A DNA stretch of 64,000 nucleotides from positions 102,453-166,452 of the forward strand of contig CAJUAO010000005.1 of the NCBI GenBank assembly GCA_910584685.1. The letters are read 5' to 3'. The notes beneath the pieces are model-generated. The model was not told the origin of the DNA, did not search any database, and saw only the letters and a program-made list of their open reading frames with translations. Positions 26,215 through 34,076 of the stretch are shown piece by piece. Source of the DNA: an uncultured Lachnospiraceae bacterium. Its GTDB lineage: Bacteria > Bacillota > Clostridia > Lachnospirales > Lachnospiraceae. The position numbers were made by a program, and so were the translations under genes. Every line of letters starts with the position of its first letter. Position 1 is the stretch's first letter.

Positions 26215-26276
26215 TTTGGCTCTACTTTGGCTCTATCAGAAAAATTCTGTTTCAAATGGAGTGGAGGATAGAGCCA
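26215..26276. repeat. Direct and inverted repeats at the left island boundary
   Basis: TTTGGCTCTA occurs twice (26215, 26226). The second copy continues as TGGCTCTATC and is matched by the inverted GATAGAGCCA at 26267-26276. There is no T-run on either strand, so it is more likely a recombinase-arm or element-end remnant than a terminator. Confidence 0.4.
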
Positions 26277-26285
26277 TTAGATATG

Positions 26286-26837
26286 CTATTCTTTTCCGTT
26301 AGTATTTAGCTTGAATGTATTTTCTTGTGTACCTTTTTTGACAATGCGGCTGCTGTCAATGAGATGGTTTTTGATTTCTGCCACATCAGCCTGCATACCG
26401 GCAACGGCTGCTTCGTGTTCTTTGGCGGTGGCGTAGCCCTCGGTATCAGCAATGACGGAATCGCATAAGCCTTTTGCTTTTATATACTTGGCAAGGCGTT
26501 CGTTGATATCCGCATTGTCGAAAGAAATCTTTATGGAAGAAGGAACAGGGTTTCCTTTTCTGTCTTTTTTCATTTCAAAATTCATAGCAACCTGCTCGTC
26601 TAACTGAAAGAGCAGGGTCAGCACATCGGACGTTGTCTCGATGTCAAAATCCATAAACTGATAAATACTGATTCCCAATGCCCCGGCTATCTTTAATAAC
26701 TGGTCTGGCTTTGGGTTCCGGATTCCGTATTCGTATTTTTTGATGGTTGCGGAATTGATGCCGGAAAGTTCTCCAAGCATTTCCTGTGAGATGCCCCGCA
26801 TGTTGCGGTAATATTTAATTTTTTCGCTGACGGTCAT
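26286..26837 (-). CDS. XRE/Cro-type transcriptional repressor
   Basis: This 183-residue protein has an N-terminal XRE HTH (MTVSEKIKYYRNMRGISQEM... SGINSATIKKYEYG) and a C-terminal helical region typical of repressors in Clostridial integrative elements. On the minus strand AAAAGGAGT lies seven bases before the ATG at 26837; an upstream extension in the same frame lacks a ribosome site and crosses an operator. It is divergent from the next gene, and the palindromes between them fit its operators. It probably silences the rightward element promoter. Confidence 0.88.
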   Translation of the reverse strand: MTVSEKIKYYRNMRGISQEMLGELSGINSATIKKYEYGIRNPKPDQLLKIAGALGISIYQFMDFDIETTSDVLTLLFQLDEQVAMNFEMKKDRKGNPVPSSIKISFDNADINERLAKYIKAKGLCDSVIADTEGYATAKEHEAAVAGMQADVAEIKNHLIDSSRIVKKGTQENTFKLNTNGKE

Positions 26838-26926
26838 AGCTGTACTCCTTTTCGTGTTTTTTGGTTGATTTGTTACGGCATAACAGGGTACACAGAAGTG
26901 TTCCAAGTACATCATACCACAGTTAG

Positions 26927-26938
26927 ACACATTTGTGT
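26927..26938. promoter_or_regulatory. Operator 1: ACACATTTGTGT
   Basis: This is the inverse orientation of ACACAAATGTGT, upstream of the rightward promoter. With copies at 26967 and 27003 it forms an operator cluster for the divergent XRE repressor. Confidence 0.65.
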
Positions 26939-26959
26939 ATAAAAATTTTTGAAAAGTAC

Positions 26960-27018
26960 TTGACAGTCACAAATGTGTACTGTATAGTATAAATGCGATA
27001 GCACACAAATGTGTACTG
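26960..27018 (+). promoter_or_regulatory. Rightward element promoter with two embedded operators
   Basis: TTGACA (26960), 17 bases, TATAGT (26983). Operator 2 (TCACAAATGTGTACTG, 26967-26982) fills the spacer exactly. Operator 3 (ACACAAATGTGTACTG, 27003-27018) lies over the early transcript. Bound repressor would exclude RNA polymerase. Confidence 0.75.
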
Positions 27019-27045
27019 CAAATATTTTGAAAGAGGAGGAGTTAT

Positions 27046-27252
27046 ATGGGGCAGATGATGACAGAGGACAGGCAGGGAATGTTTCTGTTTGCAAAGGATG
27101 TGCAGGAAATTCTGGGAGTGTCGAGAAATTATGCCTATGTGATTATCCGGGAACTGAATGGGGAACTGGCAAAGCAGGGTTACAGGGTAGTAGCCGGCAG
27201 GGTGCCGACCAAGTTTTTCAAGGAAAAGTTCTATGGAATGGATAGGGCATAG
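27046..27252 (+). CDS. Small HTH DNA-binding protein (excisionase-like)
   Basis: This 68-residue protein is one helix-turn-helix with wing: FAKDVQEILGVSRNYAYVII followed by ELAKQGYRVVAGRVPTKFF. This is typical of the excisionase or MerR-like HTH proteins of Clostridial mobile elements. AGAGGAGGAG precedes the ATG. It is the first gene under the repressed promoter and may help excision or activate later element genes, though no integrase remains nearby. Confidence 0.75.
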   Translation: MGQMMTEDRQGMFLFAKDVQEILGVSRNYAYVIIRELNGELAKQGYRVVAGRVPTKFFKEKFYGMDRA

Positions 27253-27334
27253 GAGTATAAGTGCAGTATGAGTATTTTGTATTGGCAGACTTACAGTTTC
27301 GTCAGTTTATGGAGAAAAGGATGGTAACTGTATT

Positions 27335-27664
27335 GTGGGCATGTTGGAGAAAACAATTTTTGAAATGCTGGATGACGGTGAGAAAATCACTATTCCAAAA
27401 CTGATTACAAAAACAGGATTATCAAGAGGGTTCTTCTACAAGAACCAAATCGTCCGGACACTGCTGGACAAAGCTTTGGAGCAGCAAGTCGGCATGACCG
27501 ATCCGAGAAAGCATATCCTTGACATGGCAATGGGAAACGAAATAGAGCGCCTTCATGAAAAAATCCGAACCTTACAATCAGAGAACCGCAGGCTGCAAGA
27601 AGAGAATGAAAAACTGCAAAAAGCATTGAGCAGGAAGAAAAGCAGCATTATACGCAGCCTGTAA
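27335..27664 (+). CDS. DUF6262/TnpC-like transposon protein, possibly N-terminally shortened
   Basis: The 109-residue protein has an HTH-like part (KITIPKLITKTGLSRGFFYK) followed by a coiled coil (IERLHEKIRTLQSENRRLQE and onward). This is the layout of DUF6262 proteins that accompany the paired tyrosine recombinases of Tn554-like elements. Starts at 27335 (GTG) or 27341 (ATG) have no good ribosome site, and the open frame extends farther upstream without a start, so the gene may be truncated. The partner recombinases are missing. A strong terminator follows. Confidence 0.6.
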   Translation: MGMLEKTIFEMLDDGEKITIPKLITKTGLSRGFFYKNQIVRTLLDKALEQQVGMTDPRKHILDMAMGNEIERLHEKIRTLQSENRRLQEENEKLQKALSRKKSSIIRSL

Positions 27665-27715
27665 CCACACAATCAAATACATAGCCCCCGCTAAAATAAT
27701 GTTGAGGGCAAAAGG

Positions 27716-27750
27716 AAAGCCGCACGGTTCGATTACATCGTGCGGCTTTT
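27716..27750 (+). terminator. Strong intrinsic terminator
   Basis: AAAGCCGCACG pairs perfectly with CGTGCGGCTTT around a 12-base loop, ending in TTTTC. The A-run on the left also allows function on the other strand. Confidence 0.9.
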
Positions 27751-27780
27751 CAGTGCATGAAGGACAATAGGGTACGGGAA

Positions 27781-27794
27781 ACACATTTGTGTAT
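27781..27794. promoter_or_regulatory. Fourth operator copy, ACACATTTGTGTAT
   Basis: Identical over 14 bases to operator 1 at 26927, but 850 bases away and beyond the terminator. It lies 148 bases upstream of the promoter of the ATPase/RloB operon. Confidence 0.6.
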
Positions 27795-27941
27795 GCCGTT
27801 AAAGTCAAGTATATCAAGGGTTTCCAGAGATGTACCCAAGTTTAACGGAGAGATGGTGTATGTGTGATGAGGGGAGCAGAAGGAAGGCGGCTTTTTTTTG
27901 AGCATAATCAAGTTATGAAAATTATTTTTTGTGAAAAAAAG

Positions 27942-27970
27942 TTGCATAAAAAAATAATTTATGATATAAT
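27942..27970 (+). promoter_or_regulatory. Promoter of the ATPase/RloB-like operon
   Basis: TTGCAT (27942), 17 bases, TATAAT (27965), 40 bases before the ATG. Confidence 0.7.
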
Positions 27971-28010
27971 AATGATAGAAAGAAAAGAAAGTGACTTGGA
28001 GGAATGAGCC

Positions 28011-29285
28011 ATGATTATAGAGGTAAGAGCAAAAAACTGTTATGCATTTGAGGATCAAATTGCATTTTCTATGAAAGCAGATATGCGAAGTAAAAAATTT
28101 GTGACCAATGTTCATAAAGAAAATAATTTCAATATCCTTAAAACGGCTGGAATCTATGGACCTAACAATGCGGGGAAAACTTGTTTGATTAAATGCATTA
28201 GAGCGATAAAGGGAGTATTTTTAAATAAGAAGAATGGATTGATGCCTAATATATTTACAGAGAGTGATGTATGTGAATTAGGTGTAACATTTGTGGCATC
28301 TGGAAGAAAATTTTCTTATGATTTTAAATATGATGTTGAAAAAGAAGAGTATATATATGAATCATTTTCAGAGATTTTTAAAGATCAGTATAATAATGAA
28401 AAAGAGGTATGCTGGTTGAAAAAAGATACAATCAATGAATTATATGAGTGTGTTGATGAGGAGATTCAGGATATGGTGCCGGTTGTGTCAAAGAATAATT
28501 TACTATGTTATGTAATAGACACAAGTAAATTTGTGCATATAGATGAGATAAAGAAGATTCTTATTGAATTTGCAAAGAAAATTGACATTATTAATATGAA
28601 CAATATCCCTATGCAGCACACGATTGAACTGATGAAGAATAAAAATCACTTGCAGGAAAAAGTTGTAAATTTCATTAAGAATGCGGATTTGTATATGGAT
28701 AACTTTGAGCTTGCTGATATAGATAAAATAAAGCTAAAGACTAGTGATGGCGAAGAAAAACCAGAAGAGAAAGTGCTTGATATACCAGAGAATATAATGG
28801 ATCAAATTAGGTTGATTTCCACATATAGAGGGGTTCATGTACCAAGTATGTTATTTGATTCTACGGGAACAAAAAAAATTGCTGCCATTGCCAGTTATGT
28901 TATAGAGGCGCTTGAACAAGGTAGGATTCTTATTGCAGATGAATTAGATAGCAGTATTCATTTTAAACTTACCAGAGCCATTGTAGCTATGTTTAATAAT
29001 GAATTGAATACAAATGCACAAATGATATTTACCGTACATGACATTAATCTTATGGACTGCAAGAGAATATTCCGAAAAGAGCAAATTTGGTTTATTCATA
29101 AGGATGAAGATGGAGTATATGTATATTCACTGGCAGATTTTACTGCAAAACAGGGTGTGAGAGATACTACGGATGTTATGGAGAAATATAGAAAGGGTGC
29201 GCTTGGAGCATTACCCGACCCGGAACTAATTAACTCTCTACTTAGTATTAAGGGTAATACAAAGGGGGATGATGCGGATGACTAA
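28011..29285 (+). CDS. AAA15-family ATPase (RloA/AbiLi-like defence ATPase)
   Basis: This 424-residue ABC/SMC-like ATPase has an N-terminal strand (MIIEVRAKNCYAFEDQIAFS) and Walker A GPNNAGKTCL near residue 50. Walker B is RILIADELDSSIH near 310 and a late His motif is MIFTVHDINLM. This is the AAA15/AAA21 type found in abortive-infection and restriction-linked systems. It is followed immediately by an RloB-like gene with a 4-18 base overlap. Such two-gene ATPase plus Toprim-like effector units (AbiL, RloAB) act in phage defence. It has its own promoter at 27942. Confidence 0.85.
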   Translation: MIIEVRAKNCYAFEDQIAFSMKADMRSKKFVTNVHKENNFNILKTAGIYGPNNAGKTCLIKCIRAIKGVFLNKKNGLMPNIFTESDVCELGVTFVASGRKFSYDFKYDVEKEEYIYESFSEIFKDQYNNEKEVCWLKKDTINELYECVDEEIQDMVPVVSKNNLLCYVIDTSKFVHIDEIKKILIEFAKKIDIINMNNIPMQHTIELMKNKNHLQEKVVNFIKNADLYMDNFELADIDKIKLKTSDGEEKPEEKVLDIPENIMDQIRLISTYRGVHVPSMLFDSTGTKKIAAIASYVIEALEQGRILIADELDSSIHFKLTRAIVAMFNNELNTNAQMIFTVHDINLMDCKRIFRKEQIWFIHKDEDGVYVYSLADFTAKQGVRDTTDVMEKYRKGALGALPDPELINSLLSIKGNTKGDDADD

Positions 29286-29907
29286 TAAGCTCCCCAAGTT
29301 CTCTGATAAGCATAAAATCTGCATTATCTGTGAAGGTAATGAGGAATATGAGTATCTTGAACGATTGAAAGCTTTAAAGGTATGGAACAAGCAATATGAT
29401 ATCTCGCTGGTAAATGCTGGCGGTAATGGTAATATACCAGCGAGATATCAGGATCGTTACCAGAATGGTTCATATGAAGTTGTACTTGTATTTTGCGATA
29501 CAGAAAAGAAACCTTATGAGCAGTATGAAGATATTAAACAAAAGATTAATGAGTTTCATGGTATTGATGACGCAGCGAACAAAGTGATTATCTTCGGAAA
29601 TCCTTGTACTATGCAGATTATTACGAAACACTGGACGGATGCAAGTCTTAAATCACCAGCCAAACTAGTAAATGCCCCTTTAATAAAAGAATTTACTGGA
29701 GTTGAAAATTATAAAGGTAGAGCAGACCAGATTAAAGCAGTTATGGAATGTATTACTGTGGAGAATTACAGGGATATGATTCAACGGGTGAGTCGATTGG
29801 AAAAGATTGATACGGTTACCGGAAGTAGCAATTTTGGAAGATTCATGGAATTGCTTGAAAGTAGTGATGATGAGTGGATAAATGAAATCAATAACAGTCT
29901 AGAGTAG
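29278..29907 (+). CDS. RloB-like (Toprim-type) protein, partner of the AAA15 ATPase
   Basis: This 209-residue protein has the RloB/AbiLii pattern: ICIICEGNEEYEYLERL (Toprim-like Glu), VLVFCDTEKKPYEQYE (Asp site), and IIFGNPCTMQIITKHW. The RloB family is thought to be the nuclease-like effector of its ATPase partner. ATG at 29278 is used because AAAGGGGG lies 9 bases upstream; two earlier ATGs are too close. The coding sequence contains a perfect 15-base inverted repeat at 29398-29449. It is 15 bases before the cyclase gene, so the five genes from 28011 may form one transcript. Confidence 0.83.
   Translation: MTNKLPKFSDKHKICIICEGNEEYEYLERLKALKVWNKQYDISLVNAGGNGNIPARYQDRYQNGSYEVVLVFCDTEKKPYEQYEDIKQKINEFHGIDDAANKVIIFGNPCTMQIITKHWTDASLKSPAKLVNAPLIKEFTGVENYKGRADQIKAVMECITVENYRDMIQRVSRLEKIDTVTGSSNFGRFMELLESSDDEWINEINNSLE
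29398..29449. repeat. Perfect 15-bp inverted repeat inside the RloB-like gene
   Basis: GATATCTCGCTGGTA (29398-29412) and its exact complement TACCAGCGAGATATC (29435-29449), with a 22-base loop. It would form a stable mRNA hairpin about 120 bases after the start. Confidence 0.85.
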
Positions 29908-29922
29908 CGAAAGGAGAAGACA

Positions 29923-31263
29923 ATGAAAAAATTAGAAGGTATCCATTTTTATGTAAATGTAGCAAATTTTAATGATGTAGTAACGGATGAAGAAACAAGA
30001 CAGGGAAAAGTGAATCATTCTATACATGCATTAGATACATTTTTTTCAAGCATTGAGTCATTTGGAAAGAAGGAATTTCCAGATACTTTTGTGGTTGAGA
30101 AAATAACGGGATCCAGATTACATATGTATGTATTAAATGATATCGTAGAATCATACGAAGTTGTAGAAGAGGTAGTCAAATTTGCAGGAGATCTTACAAA
30201 GTATTTGAACAACGATATTGCAAAGTATAAGACTTTATTGGGATTTAAAATTCAAGTAGGGGCATGTTTTGGCAGCTTCTATAATTTTGAATTCAAAAGG
30301 GAAAATGCCGATGAGGAAACTACGATAGGATATGCGGCTAACTATGCTGCTAAGTTACAAGGGTTGAGTAATATTGATGCTATTGCCATTTCATCAAATA
30401 TATTTGATGTCCTAGAACATGAAAAAAAGACTATTTTTGTAAAGCACAATAGTTCAAAGGTACAAAAGTATGGTGAGGATTGTTATTATGAGATGCCTAT
30501 AGTGAAACTTTCGGGAAAGATAGACTATACGGAGAGCTTAGCAAAAAGTAGAGAATATGCGAATAAGATTAATTTGACAGATATGGTATTTAGAAAACCA
30601 ACAAAGTCAGTTGCATTTGATGACTTATCTAAGAAAGAATGCAAAGAAGTAGAGGGAATTCCTTTATTTGCGGATATCAGAGGTTTTACATCGCAATTTG
30701 ATAATGATGATACGAACTTGGAAGAAATGACTATTAAAACACAGGATATATTGACTACAATGTATAATCAGGTAGAGCAAAATAAAGGTATTCATGTCCA
30801 GTTCCAAGGAGATAGAGAATTTGCTTTATTTCATAATTATTCTGAATATGAGTGTTATTTAGATGCGGTGAAAGCTGGTTTGAAAATGATTGATGCGGTA
30901 AAAGTTTATGGTGTAAGTATAGGTGTGGGGCAATCATTTGGAAAAATGTTTGCGGCTAAAATTGGTGCACGAGGAGAAAAAGATTTCCTTTTAATTGGGA
31001 CAACAGTTATTGAAGCTGACAAAAATGAAGATGAGAATGCAAAAGCTAACCAACTTGTAATTTCTAATGATATTTATGTTGCGCTTAAGCGAATAAATCC
31101 AAAATGGGCAAATATATTCACCAAAGCAGATGGGTATTATTACACAACATCAGGATATAATGATTTGACAAATCTTATTGCGCAAGAACAGTTGAGAAGT
31201 AACAATAGAAATAATAATTATAATGGTGCATGGGGAGAATGTGTTGTTGAAATTGGAATATAA
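29923..31263 (+). CDS. Tandem class III nucleotidyl cyclase (Pycsar PycC-like)
   Basis: The 446-residue cytosolic protein holds two cyclase-like units. The C-terminal one (about 240-410) is complete: metal Asp in LFADIRGFT (D251), second acidic site in QFQGDREFALF (D297), and VSIGVGQSFGKMFAAKIG with GTTVIEADKNED. The N-terminal one (1-200) keeps the fold pattern (VGACFGSFYNF, TIGYAANYAAKLQGL) but has Asn where the metal Asp should be, so it is probably catalytically dead. A stand-alone cyclase next to a DUF5706-type membrane protein is the Pycsar layout, in which cCMP or cUMP triggers membrane damage. GAAAGGAG precedes the ATG. Confidence 0.82.
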   Translation: MKKLEGIHFYVNVANFNDVVTDEETRQGKVNHSIHALDTFFSSIESFGKKEFPDTFVVEKITGSRLHMYVLNDIVESYEVVEEVVKFAGDLTKYLNNDIAKYKTLLGFKIQVGACFGSFYNFEFKRENADEETTIGYAANYAAKLQGLSNIDAIAISSNIFDVLEHEKKTIFVKHNSSKVQKYGEDCYYEMPIVKLSGKIDYTESLAKSREYANKINLTDMVFRKPTKSVAFDDLSKKECKEVEGIPLFADIRGFTSQFDNDDTNLEEMTIKTQDILTTMYNQVEQNKGIHVQFQGDREFALFHNYSEYECYLDAVKAGLKMIDAVKVYGVSIGVGQSFGKMFAAKIGARGEKDFLLIGTTVIEADKNEDENAKANQLVISNDIYVALKRINPKWANIFTKADGYYYTTSGYNDLTNLIAQEQLRSNNRNNNYNGAWGECVVEIGI

Positions 31264-31783
31264 TGAGTATTACAAAAAGGCTCAAAAGGACATTACAGAA
31301 TTAAAACAAGAGTATCCGTTTACAAGGGTGGTTATAATTCCTTCGGTTAAACCTGAACCGATTGTGTTGAGTGTGGTGGCAGCTAATGTTAGACTGATTA
31401 ATGAATGCAATGCGAAAGAAATTGATTTTAAAGGTGAGTTTTCCAGAGAACTAAAAATAGTTATGCCATATGATTATATGAGAAATGGCTGTAAAATATA
31501 TGGAGCATCGTGGCTTGACTTGAAAAAGATTCCAAAGAAAGATCACCATTTTAATGGTAAAGAACGAGATAAATATTTGTTTTGTGTAGGAGTACCGCAA
31601 TCGTTTGTTCATTTAAAAAATGTATTGTTAGAAAATATAAGAACTGCAGAAAATATGTTGATTGCATATGAAAATTTTCAGCGAGAAAGAACAGAGAAAG
31701 TTGAGCTCATTGCATATTCGCATGGTAAGGAGGGGGAAAATGAATACATCAGAAATAGAAAGCGATATAGAACTAAAGAATGA
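31244..31783 (+). CDS. Small protein with E2 ubiquitin-conjugase-like motif, in the cyclase operon
   Basis: This protein of about 179 residues contains WLDLKKIPKKDHHFNGKERD followed by KYLFCVGVPQSF, with a single conserved-looking Cys (C114 from 31244). It then runs into a helical tail, NVLLENIRTAENMLIAYENF. The order H-x-N-G...Cys before a helix is reminiscent of bacterial E2-like proteins of CBASS operons. That is motif-level inference. The frame is open from 31223, but GGGGAG at 31232 favours GTG/TTG starts at 31241-31247; the start is uncertain. It overlaps the cyclase stop by about 20 bases and the effector by 44. No E1, JAB or ubiquitin-like gene is present. Confidence 0.55.
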   Translation: MLKLEYNEYYKKAQKDITELKQEYPFTRVVIIPSVKPEPIVLSVVAANVRLINECNAKEIDFKGEFSRELKIVMPYDYMRNGCKIYGASWLDLKKIPKKDHHFNGKERDKYLFCVGVPQSFVHLKNVLLENIRTAENMLIAYENFQRERTEKVELIAYSHGKEGENEYIRNRKRYRTKE

Positions 31784-32279
31784 AATAATTGAGCACTTTG
31801 AAAAACAATTGGAGAGGACCAACTATTGGCTATCTTTTGCTGAGGCAAAAAATGGAGCACTGATAGCTATTAATGTGGCATTGACAGCTGCATTGATTAC
31901 GATTTTTGATAAGGCACCTATACTTTGTATAATTACAATAAGTTGTTTTTTAGTATCCTGTATATTGAGTTTATTTTCGTTTCTTCCAAATACAAAAAGT
32001 AGACCTGATACAAATGTAACAATAAATGATGAGAACTTGAACTTATTGTTTTTTGGCGATATTGCATTGATTGGAACAACTGAAAGATATATTGAATTAA
32101 GCATTAATAGATATTTCTTTGGCAGAGAAACATCTACCAATGCATTGGTCTATGATCTTGCCAGTGAGATACTTATAAATAGCCGGATTGCCTTAAAAAA
32201 ATATGGGGATTTTAAATGGGCAATAAAAATAGATTTTTTGGCAGTATTTTTGACAATCTTTTTTTTATGTATAGCATAA
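31740..32279 (+). CDS. Pycsar-type transmembrane effector (DUF5706-like)
   Basis: The 179-residue protein starts with a helix ending NYWLSFAEAKNGALIAINVA, which matches the W-x-x-x-A-D/E-x-K motif of the Pycsar effector family. TM segments follow at about 40-57 and 60-84, and a final TM at about 160-178. The middle part (85-155) is cytosolic. In Pycsar such proteins are thought to disrupt the membrane on binding a cyclic pyrimidine nucleotide. Start at 31740: AAGGAGGGGG lies about 6 bases upstream. It is the last gene of the operon; an att-like site follows at 32400. Confidence 0.8.
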   Translation: MNTSEIESDIELKNEIIEHFEKQLERTNYWLSFAEAKNGALIAINVALTAALITIFDKAPILCIITISCFLVSCILSLFSFLPNTKSRPDTNVTINDENLNLLFFGDIALIGTTERYIELSINRYFFGRETSTNALVYDLASEILINSRIALKKYGDFKWAIKIDFLAVFLTIFFLCIA

Positions 32280-32583
32280 AGTGGTTGCAAAATGCTTGCA
32301 AAAAGTCCTAAAACAAGAAATAATGTGTGGAATATTTGGAATGATTATACAATATAAGGCGTAAGGAAGGTTGATTGGACACAATATATAGTTGTCAAAA
32401 TCGAGTTCGAATAGTACAGGCGCATACTATTTGCTTTATATGGCAGGTGGTCAATGGGATTGCCTGCTGTATTTACAATTTACTATTTCAGAAACATTCA
32501 GGCGATAAATAGTTGTCAATAGGATAGAGTCAAGAGAAATTAGTATTTATATAAAATTGACAAATAGCTAATGGGGGTAGTAT
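32280..32583. other. Intergenic junction between two island modules
   Basis: No gene is seen. It contains the guaA-end copy at 32400 and two copies of ATAGTTGTCAA (32388-32398 and 32509-32519) that could be recombinase arm sites. Confidence 0.55.
32400..32414 (+). other. Putative attachment site 2 (copy of the guaA end)
   Basis: ATCGAGTTCGAATAG matches the guaA terminus ATTGAGTTCGAGTAA at 12 of 15 positions and still encodes I-E-F-E-stop. The changes are synonymous, as expected if it came from the guaA end of a different host. It is not part of any gene. Confidence 0.55.
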
Positions 32584-33246
32584 ATGAAAAGTACAAAAAA
32601 TTTAGTGGAAGTGGAAGAAAAAGTGCCGTTTGCTAAGAGACATTCAAGAATTAATTTCTTGATAGGTTTGGTTTTGCTTGTAATGCTTGTGTTTGTAGCA
32701 ATATTACTTATATGGCTTATTTTTTCTTGTTTAGGGAATGGAATTGATCATTTAGTTGATTTCCTGAAAAGGTTTGTAAGTACCACAGACAAAGTAATTA
32801 TTGTGGCAATGATAACAGGTGTGGTGTCTATAGTCGGTGTTGTTTTTACATCTATAATAGCAAAAATCATTGATTATCGATATAATGTAAAAAAGTATTT
32901 ATATGATAAAAGAGAGGTACCGTATGAACAATTTATAAGCATAATTTATACCATTATGGAAGATACAAAAAAACCTGAAAATAAGCAAATGACAGAATCT
33001 GATAAGTTTAGAATGATGTCGAACTTTTCCAAGGGATTAACTTTATGGGGATCAAATAAAGTAGTAAAAAAGTGGTTAAGATACAGAAGAGCGTCACTGA
33101 AAGGCATAAGTCCAGAGAATTCTTTATTACTATTGGAAGATATCATTTATGAAATCAGAAAGGATGTTGGGCAAAGAAAAAGGTTGGGTAAAGGGGATAT
33201 GCTGTCTATTTTTATAAATGATATAGAAGAAATAATAAAGAAATAA
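32584..33246 (+). CDS. Hypothetical protein with two TM segments
   Basis: This 220-residue protein is not recognised. TM segments lie at about 25-50 and 75-96, followed by a cytosolic alpha-helical part of about 120 residues (YNVKKYLYDKREVPYEQFIS onward). The topology is like many small membrane proteins of defence islands. GGGGG lies about 8 bases before the ATG. It stands alone just inside the second module. Confidence 0.65.
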   Translation: MKSTKNLVEVEEKVPFAKRHSRINFLIGLVLLVMLVFVAILLIWLIFSCLGNGIDHLVDFLKRFVSTTDKVIIVAMITGVVSIVGVVFTSIIAKIIDYRYNVKKYLYDKREVPYEQFISIIYTIMEDTKKPENKQMTESDKFRMMSNFSKGLTLWGSNKVVKKWLRYRRASLKGISPENSLLLLEDIIYEIRKDVGQRKRLGKGDMLSIFINDIEEIIKK

Positions 33247-33324
33247 ACATATACATAGCAAAACGCTTTAAAAATACTACCATATGGGATATGCTAATGT
33301 ATTCATTAAGAAAGGGGTGATGTC

Positions 33325-33569
33325 ATGGCTCAAATTAGTCTGCGTATAGAGGATGATGTAAAGAAAAAGGCAGAGCAGGCATGTGACGATATTGGAATGC
33401 CTTTATCTACGGCTATTAATATTTATTAAAAAACTGGGGTGAGAGAAGAGGATAACATTTGAAGTATCTGTTGCTCCGTTTTATTCGCAGGAGAATGACT
33501 GGGCTTAGAGAATCTGTAGCGCAAATGGAGGCTATAGGCGGTACAGTACATGAGGTGGACATTGATGAT
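33325..33569 (+). pseudogene. Decayed DinJ/RelB-type antitoxin gene
   Basis: The frame opens with MAQISLRIEDDVKKKAEQAC, a ribbon-helix-helix DinJ start, and hits a stop after 34 residues at 33427. Downstream, other frames recover PFEVS-like and terminal DinJ sequence (EVDIDD, stop at 33569), so one or more frameshifts have broken the gene. A good AAAGGGG site remains. Its toxin partner is also broken. Confidence 0.7.
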
Positions 33570-33829
33570 TAGGTCATAGTTAGATGCGTCGTGGGAAGAT
33601 TTTGTATACTGGATAAAGCAGGATAAAAAAGACATTAAGACATATTCTTCAGTTATTGAAGGATATTGACCGAAATGAATACGAGGGAATGGGAAAGCCA
33701 GAGAGATTAAGCAGTGATTTGGCATCCTATTGGAGTCGGCGAATAGATGATGCAAACTGTATATTATATCGGATAAAAGATAATGTGATAAAGATTGTTC
33801 AATGCGGTTCTCATTATAGAGATAAGTAA
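33565..33829 (+). pseudogene. Decayed YoeB-type toxin gene
   Basis: Conceptual translation across a stop (33577) and a +1 shift near 33630 recovers SWEDFVYWIKQDKK, TLRHILQLLKDIDRNEYEG, MGKPERLSSDLASYWSRRID and CGSHYRDK. These are the YoeB ribosome-dependent mRNase landmarks, including the C-terminal His-Tyr. The gene overlaps the antitoxin remnant by four bases as in intact pairs. It is not expected to be functional. Confidence 0.75.
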
Positions 33830-34076
33830 AGATGGAAACAGAATATTAGCAAGACGTAATAAATGATGTAATTGAAGTAAAAATGGGTGTATATTTACAT
33901 AAAACTTAAACAAATGAAGTTAAGATAAACAAAGGACATGCCAAGTTCAAATAACGGAAAATGAGACTGAAAAGTCAGTAAAATCAAGGATTTTCAGTTT
34001 TTGTTTTTGCTCCGTGAGATTGTTTTGAGATTGATTTCGAAACACTTTCCACATATTCCACGAAAAGAGAAGCTGA
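33830..34076. other. Intergenic region between decayed TA and type I toxin
   Basis: No gene is seen. It contains the terminator at 33967 and A/T-rich sequence leading to the promoter at 34077. Confidence 0.6.
33967..34007 (+). terminator. Intrinsic terminator after the decayed TA locus
   Basis: CTGAAAA and TTTTCAG enclose an inner AAAATC/GATTTT helix and are followed by TTTTTGTTTTT. Confidence 0.75.

Larger units (their letters stand above)
27665..28010. other. Intergenic region between element control genes and the ATPase/RloB operon
   Basis: No gene is seen. It contains a strong terminator (27716), a fourth copy of the repressor operator (27781) and the promoter at 27942. Confidence 0.7.

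Noticed and set aside
26267..26276. Hairpin at 26228-26276 as terminator of the XRE gene
   Set aside because: The stem is good, but on the minus strand it is followed by AAAG rather than a T-run.
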